NCBI RefSeq assembly: GCF_003846175.1
Contig: NZ_ML123050.1
Location: 813,969 to 877,968, forward strand
Direction of reading: 5' to 3'
From: Streptomyces sp. ADI95-17
GTDB lineage: Bacteria; Actinomycetota; Actinomycetes; Streptomycetales; Streptomycetaceae
DNA: 64,000 nt
Shown piece by piece: positions 1 through 8,340 of this stretch. Below the pieces are notes generated by a model, which worked only from the letters and a program-made list of their open reading frames with translations, was not told the DNA's origin and made no database searches. Made by a program: the position numbers and the translations under genes. The number at the start of each line of letters is the position of its first letter. Position 1 is the stretch's first letter.

Positions 1-1039
1 CAGCGGCGGCGGCCGCCGCGGCGCCGTCCCCGCGCGGGGCGGTGACCAGGAGCCTGCGGCGCTCGGCGAACGACGGATCGTAGGCGAGCCGGAAGGCCAC
101 CGCGCGGTACTCCTCGGCGAGCCTGCTCCCGCTCCGTCCGATGGCCAGCAGCGAGCCGCCGTACCCACGCTCCCTGGGCAGGGTGCCCAGCAGCGGCGCG
201 CCGAGCGAGCGGACCAGCTCCCGGGTCGAGCGCACGGCCGGGTCGAAGACCAGACGCACCCAGGACAGCAGCAGTCCCAGTGCGAGACCGACGACGCCGC
301 CGAGCCCCAGCAGCAGTGACAGTCCGGCCCCGGTGGGCTTGCTCGGGGCGGCGGGCCTCTTCGTCAGGTATCCGGGGGTGGTGTCCAGCGCGCGCAACTC
401 GGAGATCTTCCGGTTGAGTTCGGAGATCGCGACCACGAGGTTGGCCCGTGCGCTGGTCACGTCGTTGCCGCCGCCGGTCTGCGCCGCGAGTTGGTCGCGC
501 TGTTCGGTGAGCGGGCTGAGCTGGGCGCGGTAGCCGTCCACCATGTTGGCGATGCTGTTCTCGGTGCGCTGGCGGCGAATCTCCAGATAGGCGTCGGCGA
601 GCGCCTGGGCCCGTGCCTTCGCCAGTGCGGGGGTGCGGCCGGTGTAGGAGAAGCGGAGCACGAGGGTGTTGGGCGGGTTGGTGACCTGAAGGCCGGAGAG
701 CAGCGGCCCGACCGCCACCCGGTCGCCCCTTCCGGCCAGGGTGGTGACGGCCAGGGTGCCCACGGTGTCGCTGACGGCGGTCTGCCGTTCGGAGCCGATG
801 TTGATGCCCTTGTCGGCGGAGGCACCGGCGGCGAAGGGGTCCGAGGCGGCGGAGCGTACGACGACCTCGCCCGTCGATGTGTAGTTCTCCTCGCCGCTCA
901 GCGCGAGCCAGCCGCCGCCGATGAGCCCGGCGACCACGCCGGAGGCGAGCAGGGCCCGGTAGCGCAGGAGCTGACGGAACTGGTCTCTCAGCAGCGCGGG
1001 TTCGTCCTGGTCCTCCAGGGTGCGGATCGGCTGGTTCAT
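1..1039 (-). CDS. Wzz/chain-length-determinant-like membrane protein (partial, runs off window start)
   Basis: The protein starts MNQPIRTLED at 1039 and is open at the window edge (346 codons visible). One membrane segment lies near residues 27-45 and a second, Gly/Leu-rich one follows a coiled periplasmic region ending GYLTKRPAAPSKPTGAG. This is the layout of Wzz domains of actinobacterial polysaccharide co-polymerases, which set glycan chain length. After the second membrane segment the chain continues with an EEYRAVAFRLAYD segment, typical of the link to a BY-kinase (CpsD-like) domain. The place where a Walker A loop is expected reads VTAPRGDGAAAAAA, without the Lys-Ser/Thr. The start overlaps the stop of the glycosyltransferase gene upstream (ATGA), so the two are translationally coupled. 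Family assignment is fairly sure; kinase competence is doubtful. Confidence 0.8.
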   Translation of the reverse strand, partial: MNQPIRTLEDQDEPALLRDQFRQLLRYRALLASGVVAGLIGGGWLALSGEENYTSTGEVVVRSAASDPFAAGASADKGINIGSERQTAVSDTVGTLAVTTLAGRGDRVAVGPLLSGLQVTNPPNTLVLRFSYTGRTPALAKARAQALADAYLEIRRQRTENSIANMVDGYRAQLSPLTEQRDQLAAQTGGGNDVTSARANLVVAISELNRKISELRALDTTPGYLTKRPAAPSKPTGAGLSLLLGLGGVVGLALGLLLSWVRLVFDPAVRSTRELVRSLGAPLLGTLPRERGYGGSLLAIGRSGSRLAEEYRAVAFRLAYDPSFAERRRLLVTAPRGDGAAAAAAA

Positions 1040-2301
1040 CGACGTGGTCTCCCTTTGGCGTCCGCGAGGACCTCGGTGAGCAGGGCGTCGAAGCGGGCCA
1101 GGCCCGCCTCACGGCTCAGGTGACGTGCGACGTACTGCGGCCCCCTGGCGCCGAGCGCGTTCGCTCCCGCCGGTGCTTCGACGAGCTTCCGTACGGCGGA
1201 GAGCAGCGCCGCGGGGTCCTCCGGGGCGACGAGGAGCCCGGCGCCGGACCGCTGGACCTCCTGTGCGGTGCCTCCCCCGTCGGCTACCGAGGCCACCACG
1301 GGCCGGCCCGAGACGAAGTAGGAGGTGAGTTTGGACGGGACGCTCATGTCGAGCACGGAGGCCTTCTGTGTCACCGCGAGCACGTCGGCGGCGGCGAGGA
1401 CGTCCGTGAACTCGCCAGCGTCGGCCGGGGGCAGGATGTCGAGGTTGCGCAGTCCCGCGGCGCGCGCCAGCAGCGCCTCGCGCTGATTGCCGTCCCCCAT
1501 GAGCACCACGCGTATCTCGGGCGCCAGCCGGGCCGCGTCGACGAGGACCTCCAGGCCCTGTTTGAGCCCCATGTTCCCGGAGTGCAGGACCACCGGTGTG
1601 CCCTCGTCCCAGCCGAGCCGTGCCCGGGTGACGGCCCGGTCGGTGGAAGGGGCCCGCACATGCGACCAGTTGGGCACCGTACGGATGCGGCCCGGGTCCA
1701 CTCCGTAGGCGGTGACGCGGGGCACGAAGGTCTCGTGGATGACGCCGACGAGGGCCGCGGAGCGCAGCGCGTACCGTTCGGCGGCGGAGGCGACGGCCGC
1801 GGCACGGTCCCCGCCCCGGATGCCGCTCTGCGCGGCGGCGGCGCCCATCAGGTCCTGCACGACGGGTATGTACGGGACCTTGTGCCGGCCGGCCAGCCGG
1901 GCACCGATGACGCCCCCGGCGAGACTGGGAATCTGGGAGACCACCGCGTCCGGCGGCCGGGCGGCGGGCGGCGACAGCAGACCATGAACCAACACCGTAG
2001 CCTCGAACGCCGCTCTGCGCAGGGCGGTCTGACGGGACGGCACATAGTGTCTTCGCCGGTGCACGGTGACCCCGGCCCGCTTCTCGGCCACCCGCCACAC
2101 CCCCCGGTACTCCGCGTCGGTCCGCCAGGACGGGTAGTGCGGCATCCCGGTCAGCACGTGGGTCTCCGCGCCGGCCTCCGCCCAGTGCTCGGCGAGCTGC
2201 GCGGCGTACGGGCCGATGCCCGTCAGCTCGGGTGCGTAGTTCGTCGAGACGACCAGCAGGGTACGTCCCTCGAACAGCTTGTGACGATCGGCATCGGACA
2301 T
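1036..2301 (-). CDS. Glycosyltransferase family 4 (WcaI-like)
   Basis: This 421-aa protein starts MSDADRHKLFEGRTLLVVSTNYAPELTGIGPYAAQLAEHW in the GT-B fold pattern of WcaI/GT4 enzymes. The N-terminal half has YAPELTGIGPY, the acceptor-side loop of this subgroup. The C-terminal half has GNMGLKQGLEVLVDAARL and a phosphate-binding/EX7E-like region around VPSKLTSYFVSGRPVVASV. It probably transfers a nucleotide-activated sugar to a lipid-linked or surface glycan in the cytoplasm. The ATG at 2301 is preferred over an upstream in-frame ATG at 2409 because a GGAAGG ribosome site precedes it and homology begins there. It overlaps the Wzz-like gene by four bases, so both belong to one exopolysaccharide operon. 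Confidence 0.85.
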   Translation of the reverse strand: MSDADRHKLFEGRTLLVVSTNYAPELTGIGPYAAQLAEHWAEAGAETHVLTGMPHYPSWRTDAEYRGVWRVAEKRAGVTVHRRRHYVPSRQTALRRAAFEATVLVHGLLSPPAARPPDAVVSQIPSLAGGVIGARLAGRHKVPYIPVVQDLMGAAAAQSGIRGGDRAAAVASAAERYALRSAALVGVIHETFVPRVTAYGVDPGRIRTVPNWSHVRAPSTDRAVTRARLGWDEGTPVVLHSGNMGLKQGLEVLVDAARLAPEIRVVLMGDGNQREALLARAAGLRNLDILPPADAGEFTDVLAAADVLAVTQKASVLDMSVPSKLTSYFVSGRPVVASVADGGGTAQEVQRSGAGLLVAPEDPAALLSAVRKLVEAPAGANALGARGPQYVARHLSREAGLARFDALLTEVLADAKGRPRR

Positions 2302-2523
2302 GGACGCCCGCCTTCCCCCCGGAACATTCCGTGTTCCCCCGGGTTCCTCCCCGGAGAACAGCCCCAAAAGCGAGCTTATCCGTTCACGTGATGCGCAAGT
2401 GGTCTTCACAGTAAGGTCGTTGCTCCATCAACACCGATACCGATATCCCACCGCACCGGATGCCATGTCCGGAAAACTGCTGCGGGACACGGACATCACG
2501 TTCACCGTGGGGGGAGAGAACGG

Positions 2524-2964
2524 ATGGTGCACAGGGTCGGCTACGCGCCGGGGGTCTACGACCTCTTCCATGTGGGACACCTCAACATCCTGCGGCACGC
2601 CCGCAGTCAGTGCGACTACCTCGTCGCCGGAGTCGTCTCGGACGAGATGGCCGCGCTCGCCAAGGGCCATCGGCCGGTGATTCCGCTGCCTGAGCGTCTG
2701 GAGATCGTACGCAGCGTGCGGTACGTGGACGCGGCCTTCGTCGAGACGGTGCCCGACAAGGTCGAGACCTGGCAGCAGGTGAGGTTCGACGTGATCTTCA
2801 AGGGGGACGACTGGCGGGACACGGAGAAGGGGAAACGGCTGGAACGCGACTTCGCCGAGGTCGGCGTGGAGGTCGTCTACTTCCCGTACACCGTGCACAC
2901 GTCCAGCACCCAGCTGCGCCGGGCGCTGGACACGCTCGTCAGTCCGCGGTCCGGAGCGCTCTGA
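2524..2964 (+). CDS. Cytidylyltransferase (glycerol-3-phosphate cytidylyltransferase-like)
   Basis: A 146-aa single-domain nucleotidyltransferase. Visible motifs are GVYDLFHVGHLN near residue 10, which contains the HxGH nucleotide-binding signature, and KGDDW near residue 97. The C-terminal SSTQLRRAL corresponds to the TSS/TxxI region. The family makes CDP-activated small alcohols (CDP-glycerol, CDP-ethanolamine and similar). The ATG follows GGGGGGAGAG. The gene is divergent from the glycosyltransferase and converges, with a 26-bp overlap, on a CDP-alcohol phosphatidyltransferase, so a CDP-alcohol made here may be that enzyme's donor. The exact alcohol cannot be told from sequence. Confidence 0.88.
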   Translation: MVHRVGYAPGVYDLFHVGHLNILRHARSQCDYLVAGVVSDEMAALAKGHRPVIPLPERLEIVRSVRYVDAAFVETVPDKVETWQQVRFDVIFKGDDWRDTEKGKRLERDFAEVGVEVVYFPYTVHTSSTQLRRALDTLVSPRSGAL

Positions 2965-3670
2965 GCTCCCTGAACCACTTGGCGAGGAAAGCCACCAGGA
3001 ACAGTGCGTGCACGGCGGCGAGCGCCGCATATCCGACGCGGAACGCGGTGCGGTCGCCGAGGAGCAGGAAGACCAGGCAGAACACTCCGTAGTCGGCGGG
3101 CAGCAGCACCACTGCCCGCAGCCGCGAGACAGGGGCGGCGGTACCGGTGTCCGCCGCGGGCCGGGCGGCCGCCTTTCCGAGCTGTTCGCGCAGCAGTCCC
3201 GCGCAGAACGTCAGCACCGCAGTGAACAGGAAGGCCAACGGCAGCAGCAGCCAGCCCTCGCCGGGCAGTCCGGAGAACCGCTGGAAGGAGATCAGTACGG
3301 CGGTGTGCACGAGGATCATCTTGGCGCAGTCCACGACATGGTCCAGCCACTCGCCGTCCGGGCCTCCCCCGCCGGTGAGCCTGGCCAGCTGGCCGTCGGC
3401 CGAGTCGAGGGCGAAGCCGATGACGAGGCCCGCGTACACCGCGACCGCCAGCCCGGTGGACGGCCGGACGAGCGCCACCGAGGCGATCGCCGCGAAGGTG
3501 AACGCCGCACTGACCAAGGTGACTTGATTGGGTGTCAGTCCGATCCGGTACGCACCGGCCGCGAAGACCCGGCCGACCGGCCGGTTCACGTATCGCGAGT
3601 AGAGCGACACCCCCTTGGCCGTCTTCTGCGCGCCGCGCAGCTCGCGCAGGACCGTGCCCGTGTTTCCCAT
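2939..3670 (-). CDS. CDP-alcohol phosphatidyltransferase family membrane protein
   Basis: A 243-aa integral membrane protein with about six hydrophobic segments. The complete family signature D-x2-D-G-x2-A-R-x8-G-x3-D-x3-D is present, beginning DSADGQLAR and ending GEWLDHVVD. These residues bind the metal and the CDP-alcohol. Members transfer a phospho-alcohol from a CDP-alcohol to another alcohol, for example in phosphatidylinositol phosphate synthesis. The ATG at 3670 is chosen because GGGGGGCGG precedes it; an in-frame ATG at 3733 adds only a basic, low-complexity tail. With the cytidylyltransferase and glycan genes beside it, a role in making a phospho-decorated envelope lipid or glycan is likely but inferred. 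Confidence 0.87.
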   Translation of the reverse strand: MGNTGTVLRELRGAQKTAKGVSLYSRYVNRPVGRVFAAGAYRIGLTPNQVTLVSAAFTFAAIASVALVRPSTGLAVAVYAGLVIGFALDSADGQLARLTGGGGPDGEWLDHVVDCAKMILVHTAVLISFQRFSGLPGEGWLLLPLAFLFTAVLTFCAGLLREQLGKAAARPAADTGTAAPVSRLRAVVLLPADYGVFCLVFLLLGDRTAFRVGYAALAAVHALFLVAFLAKWFRELRALRTAD

Positions 3671-3817
3671 CCGCCCCCCAGCGTCCAGCTGTCGCGAGCG
3701 GCGCCGCACCGGTGCCGGCCCGGGCCTCGGCACAGCGGTGCGCGGACGCCGCCGTCAGAGCCGCATCATGGCACGCGGGCCGGGTCCTTCGCGGGCCTCC
3801 GGGGCCTTTCGTCCGGA

Positions 3818-4525
3818 TCAGGCGGGGGCGGTTCGGCACTCCGGGTGGCCCCAGCCGTTGGGGTTCTTGGCGATCATGTCCTGTGCCGCGTAGGGCTTTC
3901 CGCAGTGGCAGCGGCCGGCGAACCTGGCCTTGATGGTGCCCCCGGAACGGGCGGGGCGTGCCGCGCCCGTCGTCTTCTTCGCCGCCTCGCCGCCGCGCCG
4001 GGCCTCGGTCGCCCGGGCGGGGGCGGGGGTCGGCAGCTGCGCGGAACCGTGCGCGGTTCCGGCCGGCCGCTGCGCCACCGCGGCCTCGCTGGCCGCCTGG
4101 TCGGCGAGCGCGTTGAGCGGGTCGCCGTCGACCTGGTGGGCCGGGACGTAGGTGAAGCGCACGGTCCGGCCGGTCAGCCGGTCGTCGATGGCGGTCACCA
4201 GGTCCCGGTTGGCGACGGGCTTGCCGGCCGAGGTCTTCCAGCCGTTGCGCTTCCATCCCGGCAGCCACTTGGTCACCGCGTTCATCGCGTACTGCGAGTC
4301 CATCCGTACCTCGATCGGCACGGCGGGATCGGTCGACCCCAACAGCTCAAGCAGCGCGGTGAGTTCGGCGATGTTGTTGGTCGCGTTGCCCAGCGGTCCC
4401 GCTTCCCAGCGCTCGGGCCGGCCCTGCGCGTCGGCCACGACCCATGCCCAGGCCGCAGGTCCCGGGTTGCCCTTGGACGCCCCGTCACACGCGGCGATGA
4501 TGCTCTCGTTCATGTCCTCGATCAT
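3818..4525 (-). CDS. rnhA: Ribonuclease HI with C-terminal Cys/His extension
   Basis: The N-terminal 150 residues form a type I RNase H domain, which cuts the RNA strand of RNA-DNA hybrids using two metal ions. Catalytic acidic motifs are visible: CDGASKGNPG (first Asp), NNIAELTALL (Glu), MDSQYA (Asp) and the C-terminal NALADQAA (Asp). After a Pro/Ala-rich linker the last 35 residues carry a compact pattern, CHC then HPEC, that looks like a small zinc-ribbon module; typical bacterial RNase HI lacks it. The start MIEDMNES at 4525 is preferred over MNES at 4513 because GGAGGT lies about 12 bases upstream. It is a 235-aa protein in a single-gene unit. Confidence 0.9.
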   Translation of the reverse strand: MIEDMNESIIAACDGASKGNPGPAAWAWVVADAQGRPERWEAGPLGNATNNIAELTALLELLGSTDPAVPIEVRMDSQYAMNAVTKWLPGWKRNGWKTSAGKPVANRDLVTAIDDRLTGRTVRFTYVPAHQVDGDPLNALADQAASEAAVAQRPAGTAHGSAQLPTPAPARATEARRGGEAAKKTTGAARPARSGGTIKARFAGRCHCGKPYAAQDMIAKNPNGWGHPECRTAPA

Positions 4526-4640
4526 GCCAGCGTCGCGACCTCCCTCCGGAACCGTGACCCTGAGTGACGATTCGAGGTGCGGTGGCCCGGCGGCGCTGGT
4601 TCTCTGATGGAGCCCGCTCTTCCCAACCGCACAAGGAGCG

Positions 4641-4835
4641 ATGATGAGCGTTGCACGTGAATCCGGTGACCGTGCGCAGCAGCTGCGCGAGAAGGCCCGG
4701 CACATGACCGAGGCCGCCGAGCGCACCACCGACCCTGAGCAGCGCCAGCGGCTGCAGGAGAAGGCCCGCAAGCTCCAGGAGCAGTGCGAGCAGCAGGGCG
4801 ACATGGGCGGCGGAAGCATCCGTCCGCCCAAGTGA
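4641..4835 (+). CDS. Small charged helical protein (DUF6381-like)
   Basis: A 64-aa, Glu/Gln/Arg-rich protein with no membrane segment. It reads as one or two amphipathic helices, with the repeating pattern EKARHMTEAAERTTDPEQ then EKARKLQEQCEQQ. The short C-terminal tail is Gly/Pro-rich. It resembles small Streptomyces proteins grouped as DUF6381, whose function is unknown; that match is from memory of the family pattern. A strong AAGGAGCG site precedes two consecutive ATG codons, so the protein may start at 4641 or 4644. It is divergent from rnhA. Confidence 0.75.
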   Translation: MMSVARESGDRAQQLREKARHMTEAAERTTDPEQRQRLQEKARKLQEQCEQQGDMGGGSIRPPK

Positions 4836-4942
4836 CACCTGCCTCACGCCAACGGCCGACGTCTTGTCGCTCTTCCATGAGTGGGCGGCAAGCCGTCGGC
4901 CGCCGTGTTGTCACCGGCATTCATCAGGGGCTGTCGGCGTCC

Positions 4943-5010
4943 CTCCGGGCTGGTGACGTTCTGTTGACGTTCCGTAGGGCTGTGGACGTTCCTCCGGGCT
5001 GTTGACGTTC
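4943..5010 (+). repeat. Direct repeats with GACGTTC core in promoter region
   Basis: Two near-identical 19-bp copies, CTCCGGGCTGGTGACGTTC (4943-4961) and CTCCGGGCTGTTGACGTTC (4992-5010), flank two further GACGTTC cores at 4966 and 4985. Four cores thus occur within 56 bases, just upstream of the LacI-type operator that precedes the DUF6807 gene. They could be activator or repressor sites. No regulator can be named from this window. Confidence 0.6.
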
Positions 5011-5032
5011 CTCCGTCGCAGGCCCTAGGTTG

Positions 5033-5048
5033 CGGTAAGCGCTTTCCA
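5033..5048 (+). promoter_or_regulatory. LacI-type operator before DUF6807 operon
   Basis: CGGTAAGCGCTTTCCA is an even-length imperfect palindrome centred on AAGC/GCTT. It matches the 16-bp box seen at four other places in this window. It lies 24 bases before the ATG at 5073, a position suited to repression. Confidence 0.7.
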
Positions 5049-5072
5049 GCCGCACCCAGGAGATCTCGGGAC

Positions 5073-6035
5073 ATGAGCAGTCCACTGCGCATCACGCACG
5101 CCCACGGTGACCGGATCACGGTCACGGAGGAGCACGGCGGTATCGATCTGATCAGCTACGTCTACCGGCCGGAAGCGGCCTGGGAAGCCCCCAAGCCGTA
5201 CATCCACCCCATGCGCACGCTGGCCGACAACGTTGTCACCGACTATCGGCCCAACGATCACCGTTGGCACAAGGGCCTCCAGATGACGGCCTCCCATCTC
5301 TCCGGGCAGAACCTGTGGGGCGGCAACACCTATGTGCACGGCCAGGACTACGTGCCGCTGCCCGAGCGGGTCGGGTCGATGGCGCACATCGGATTCGACG
5401 AGGTGTCGGCCGAGGCCGGGCACGCGGTCGTCGCGGAGCGGCTGAGCTGGCGCCACAACGACGGCACGCACTGGGCCGACGAGCTGCGCCGGGTCGAGCT
5501 GCACGATGTCGAGCACGCCCGATCCGGCTCCGGTGCCACCGATGCGGGCCCCGGTGGCAGCTGGACGCTGACCTGGTCCAGCGCGATCACCAACCGGCGT
5601 ACCGAGCCGCTGCTCTTCGGCAGCCCGACGACCCACGGCCGGGAGGCGGCGGGCTACACGGGCCTCTTCTGGCGCGGACCGCGCGCCTTCCGCGGCGGCC
5701 GGATCCTGGGTCCGGACGGGGAGGGCCCGGGGCTGATGGGGACGCAGGCACCCTGGCTGGCGTACAGCGGCGAACACGACGGCGCCGACGGGCACGCCAC
5801 GCTGATCTTCCGGCACGCCCCGGAGAACGATCACACGGGAGCGGGCGGCACCCACCCGGCGCACTGGTTCGTCCGCGACGAGCCCTTCGCGGCCGTCGCC
5901 CCGTCCTTCGCCTTCCACGAGGAGCTGGAGCTCGCCCCGGGCGACACCCTGTCCCGCCGCTACCGGGTCACCGTCGCGGACGGCGCCTGGGACCGGGAGC
6001 GGATCACCGACTACCTGGCGGCGCACCCGTGGTGA
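5073..6035 (+). CDS. DUF6807 (PmoA-like) family protein
   Basis: A 320-aa soluble protein with the features of the DUF6807/PmoA family, which adopts a beta-rich fold and is commonly encoded in carbohydrate-utilisation loci. Conserved stretches visible are YIHPMRTLAD, DYRPNDHRWHKGLQ (with the His pair expected at a ligand pocket), FGSPTTHGRE and LFWRGPRAFRGG. Its biochemical reaction is not established. It is the first gene of an operon, with GTGA overlap to a 2-hydroxyacid dehydrogenase, and a LacI-type operator sits directly upstream. It therefore probably acts on the same sugar or sugar-acid substrate as its neighbours. Confidence 0.8.
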   Translation: MSSPLRITHAHGDRITVTEEHGGIDLISYVYRPEAAWEAPKPYIHPMRTLADNVVTDYRPNDHRWHKGLQMTASHLSGQNLWGGNTYVHGQDYVPLPERVGSMAHIGFDEVSAEAGHAVVAERLSWRHNDGTHWADELRRVELHDVEHARSGSGATDAGPGGSWTLTWSSAITNRRTEPLLFGSPTTHGREAAGYTGLFWRGPRAFRGGRILGPDGEGPGLMGTQAPWLAYSGEHDGADGHATLIFRHAPENDHTGAGGTHPAHWFVRDEPFAAVAPSFAFHEELELAPGDTLSRRYRVTVADGAWDRERITDYLAAHPW

Positions 6036-6994
6036 ACAAGGACACCGACGGCCCCGGCCTGTACGTGGAGCTGCCGCTCGACGATTCCGGCCGGGCCCGG
6101 CTGCGCGGTCTGTGGACCGGCCCCGTGTGGTTCGCCGAGCCGGGAACCGCCGCCGCGGCGGACGCCCGGGCGCTCGCGGGCGCCGGCATCGCGCTCGGCA
6201 ATCCCCGGGCGGCCTGGGTGGCCGAAGCGCCCCGGCTCCGGTGGCTGCAGCTCGCCTCGGTCGGGATCGACGGCTATCTCGGCCTGGACTGGCCGGTCCT
6301 CGGCCGCCGGCTGACCGTCACCAACCTGGGTGACCTCTTCGCGGGATCGGTGGCCGAGTCGTGCCTGGCGGGCGTCCTGGCGCTGCACCGCGGCATCGAT
6401 GAGCTCGCGGTGCTGCGTACCCGCGGCACCTGGGCGCAGTCCGCCGTCCGGCCGCGGCTGCGGCTGCTGTCCGGATCACGGGTCCTGGTGCTGGGCCGGG
6501 GGTCCATCGCCCGGAGGTTCGCCGAGCTGCTCGGACCGTTCGGCTGCCGGGTGTCGCACTTCGCACGCGGCTCGGGCGACATCCGCACACCCGCCGAACT
6601 CGACGAGCGGCTGCCCGGCTTCGACGTGGTGGTGGGGCTGCTGCCCGGCACGCCCGAGACAAACCGGCTGCTCGACGCACGCCGGCTCGCGCTCATGCGG
6701 CCGGGGGCCGTTCTGGTGAACGCCGGCCGGGGTTCGCTGGTGGACGAGGAGGCACTGGTCCGCGAGCTGTCCTCCGGGCGGCTCGGCGGTGCGGTGCTGG
6801 ATGTGACGGGGCAGGAGCCGCTGCCCGCCGGGCATCCGCTGTGGTCCTGCCCGAACGTCATCCTCACCCAGCACACCGCGGGTGGCTCCACGGACGAGAG
6901 CGCACGGGTCGTCGACCTGTTCGCCGACAACCTGCTCCGGTTCGGGGCCGGTGAACCGCTGCGCAACCCCGTGCAGTGGACCAGAGGATTCTGA
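6032..6994 (+). CDS. D-2-hydroxyacid dehydrogenase (NAD(P)-dependent)
   Basis: A 320-aa member of the D-isomer 2-hydroxyacid dehydrogenase family, which interconverts D-2-hydroxy and 2-oxo acids. A Rossmann nucleotide-binding stretch, VLVLGRGSIARRFAELLG, lies near residue 155. The catalytic Arg is in VNAGRGSLVDEEAL, the Glu in DVTGQEPLP and the His in LTQHTAGGS. The start is a GTG whose last bases form the TGA of the DUF6807 gene, so translation is coupled. Next to an enolase-superfamily dehydratase this suggests oxidation or reduction of a sugar-acid intermediate. The substrate is unknown. Confidence 0.88.
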   Translation: MNKDTDGPGLYVELPLDDSGRARLRGLWTGPVWFAEPGTAAAADARALAGAGIALGNPRAAWVAEAPRLRWLQLASVGIDGYLGLDWPVLGRRLTVTNLGDLFAGSVAESCLAGVLALHRGIDELAVLRTRGTWAQSAVRPRLRLLSGSRVLVLGRGSIARRFAELLGPFGCRVSHFARGSGDIRTPAELDERLPGFDVVVGLLPGTPETNRLLDARRLALMRPGAVLVNAGRGSLVDEEALVRELSSGRLGGAVLDVTGQEPLPAGHPLWSCPNVILTQHTAGGSTDESARVVDLFADNLLRFGAGEPLRNPVQWTRGF

Positions 6995-7007
6995 GGACGC
7001 GACCGAC

Positions 7008-8249
7008 ATGCCCGAATCAGCTTCCGCGTACCCCGGTGCGCTCGTCGACGACGGGGTGCGTATCGCGGCACTCCGGCCGGTGCTGCTCAGCGCGCCGTAC
7101 GCCGATCCGGAGAATCTGGAGGTGCGCGTGGCGCTGCCCACGGGGTGGCGCACGACGGGGCTGGTCGAGGTGACCCTGGACGACGGGACGACCGGTCTCG
7201 GCGAGGGCTATCTCGCCGTCTTCGCCCCTCAGGTCTTCGTCTCCACGGTCGAGCTGCTCGCCCCCTACCTGGTCGGGCGTCCGGCCGGGGACCTGGCTGG
7301 GCGCTACCGGGACATGGTGGACATCACGGGGTACTGGAGCCTTCAGGGAGCGGCCCGCCATGTCGTCTCCGCCGTGGAGGCGGCCCTGGTCGACGCCCTC
7401 GGGAAACGGGCCGGTGTGCCGGCGTACGAGCTGCTGGGCGGCCGTCGTACGGACCGGATCCGGCTCTACGCCAGCGGGGGCGACTCGACCTCCCCGGCAG
7501 CGATGAGGGACGAGATCGCCGCTGTCGCCGCTCTCGGGATCGACACCTTCAAGATCAGGGCACGGGGCCACGAGGCGGACAAGGCGGTGTGGACGCTTGA
7601 GCACGCGGCCCCGCACGGAGTCGGGATCGCCGTCGACATGGCGCAGAACCTTCATGACCCCGGCCAGTCGGCGGCGGACGCGCTGGCGTTCCTCGACGCG
7701 GTGCGGGCCGGCACCCGGCGGCCCCTGCGTTTTCTGGAGGAGCCGCTGGGCCCCGCCCGTACACATGAGTACCCCGAGCTGCGGCGGGCGGCCGGTTGCC
7801 CGGTGGCGGGCGGGGAGACCGTCACCACCGCGCGAGAGCTGCTGGAACGCATGGCCGCCGGTTGCTACGACATGGTGCAGCCGGACGCCACGGTCGTCGG
7901 TGGGCCGGTGCAGACGCTGGCCGTCTTCGCGGGTGCCGCGGAACACGGCGTCGACCCGGTCGTGCACTGCTGGGGCAGTGCGGTGTGCCAGGCGGCCAAC
8001 TACCACGCCGCGTTCGCCGGTGGCGGTCGGCTGGCCGAGTGGCCGATGCCCGCATACCCCCTGCGGTCCGAGCTCCTGGTCGAGCCCTTCCGCATCGAGG
8101 CGGGCCACCTGCTCGCTCCGCAGGCGCCCGGGCTCGGCGTCCGGCTCACCCCGCAGACCGAGCGGCGGTACGCCTTCCGCGGTGATGCCGTCTACCGCTG
8201 CCTGGCCGCACTGCCACCGGCCGCACCGGGCCGGTGGAGCGCCGGCTGA
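7008..8249 (+). CDS. Mandelate racemase/muconate-lactonizing enzyme family protein (probable sugar-acid dehydratase)
   Basis: A 413-aa enolase-superfamily enzyme. The N-terminal capping domain is followed by a TIM-barrel with the expected active-site order: Lys182 and Arg184 in FKIRARG, metal ligands Asp210 (VDMAQN), Glu244 (FLEEPL) and Glu270 (GGETV), then His320 (VVHCWGSAV). Such enzymes abstract a proton alpha to a carboxylate; most in sugar loci are sugar-acid dehydratases. The ATG at 7008 lies 13 bases after the dehydrogenase stop. The third gene of the operon, it likely turns a sugar acid into a 2-keto-3-deoxy acid that suits the neighbouring dehydrogenase. The exact sugar is not evident. 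Confidence 0.87.
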   Translation: MPESASAYPGALVDDGVRIAALRPVLLSAPYADPENLEVRVALPTGWRTTGLVEVTLDDGTTGLGEGYLAVFAPQVFVSTVELLAPYLVGRPAGDLAGRYRDMVDITGYWSLQGAARHVVSAVEAALVDALGKRAGVPAYELLGGRRTDRIRLYASGGDSTSPAAMRDEIAAVAALGIDTFKIRARGHEADKAVWTLEHAAPHGVGIAVDMAQNLHDPGQSAADALAFLDAVRAGTRRPLRFLEEPLGPARTHEYPELRRAAGCPVAGGETVTTARELLERMAAGCYDMVQPDATVVGGPVQTLAVFAGAAEHGVDPVVHCWGSAVCQAANYHAAFAGGGRLAEWPMPAYPLRSELLVEPFRIEAGHLLAPQAPGLGVRLTPQTERRYAFRGDAVYRCLAALPPAAPGRWSAG

Positions 8250-8306
8250 CCGGGAGACCGGGGCGAGAGCGTCGGCGGCGGGGCCGGATCCTCTTGTTTA
8301 CACAAT

Positions 8307-8322
8307 GGGAAAACGCTTTCAG
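8307..8322 (+). promoter_or_regulatory. LacI-type operator before the LacI regulator gene
   Basis: GGGAAAACGCTTTCAG matches the box shared with 5033, 12462, 28243 and 28372. It is 18 bases upstream of the regulator's ATG, which indicates autoregulation. Confidence 0.72.
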
Positions 8323-8340
8323 TGCGGCTATCGTAGTCCT

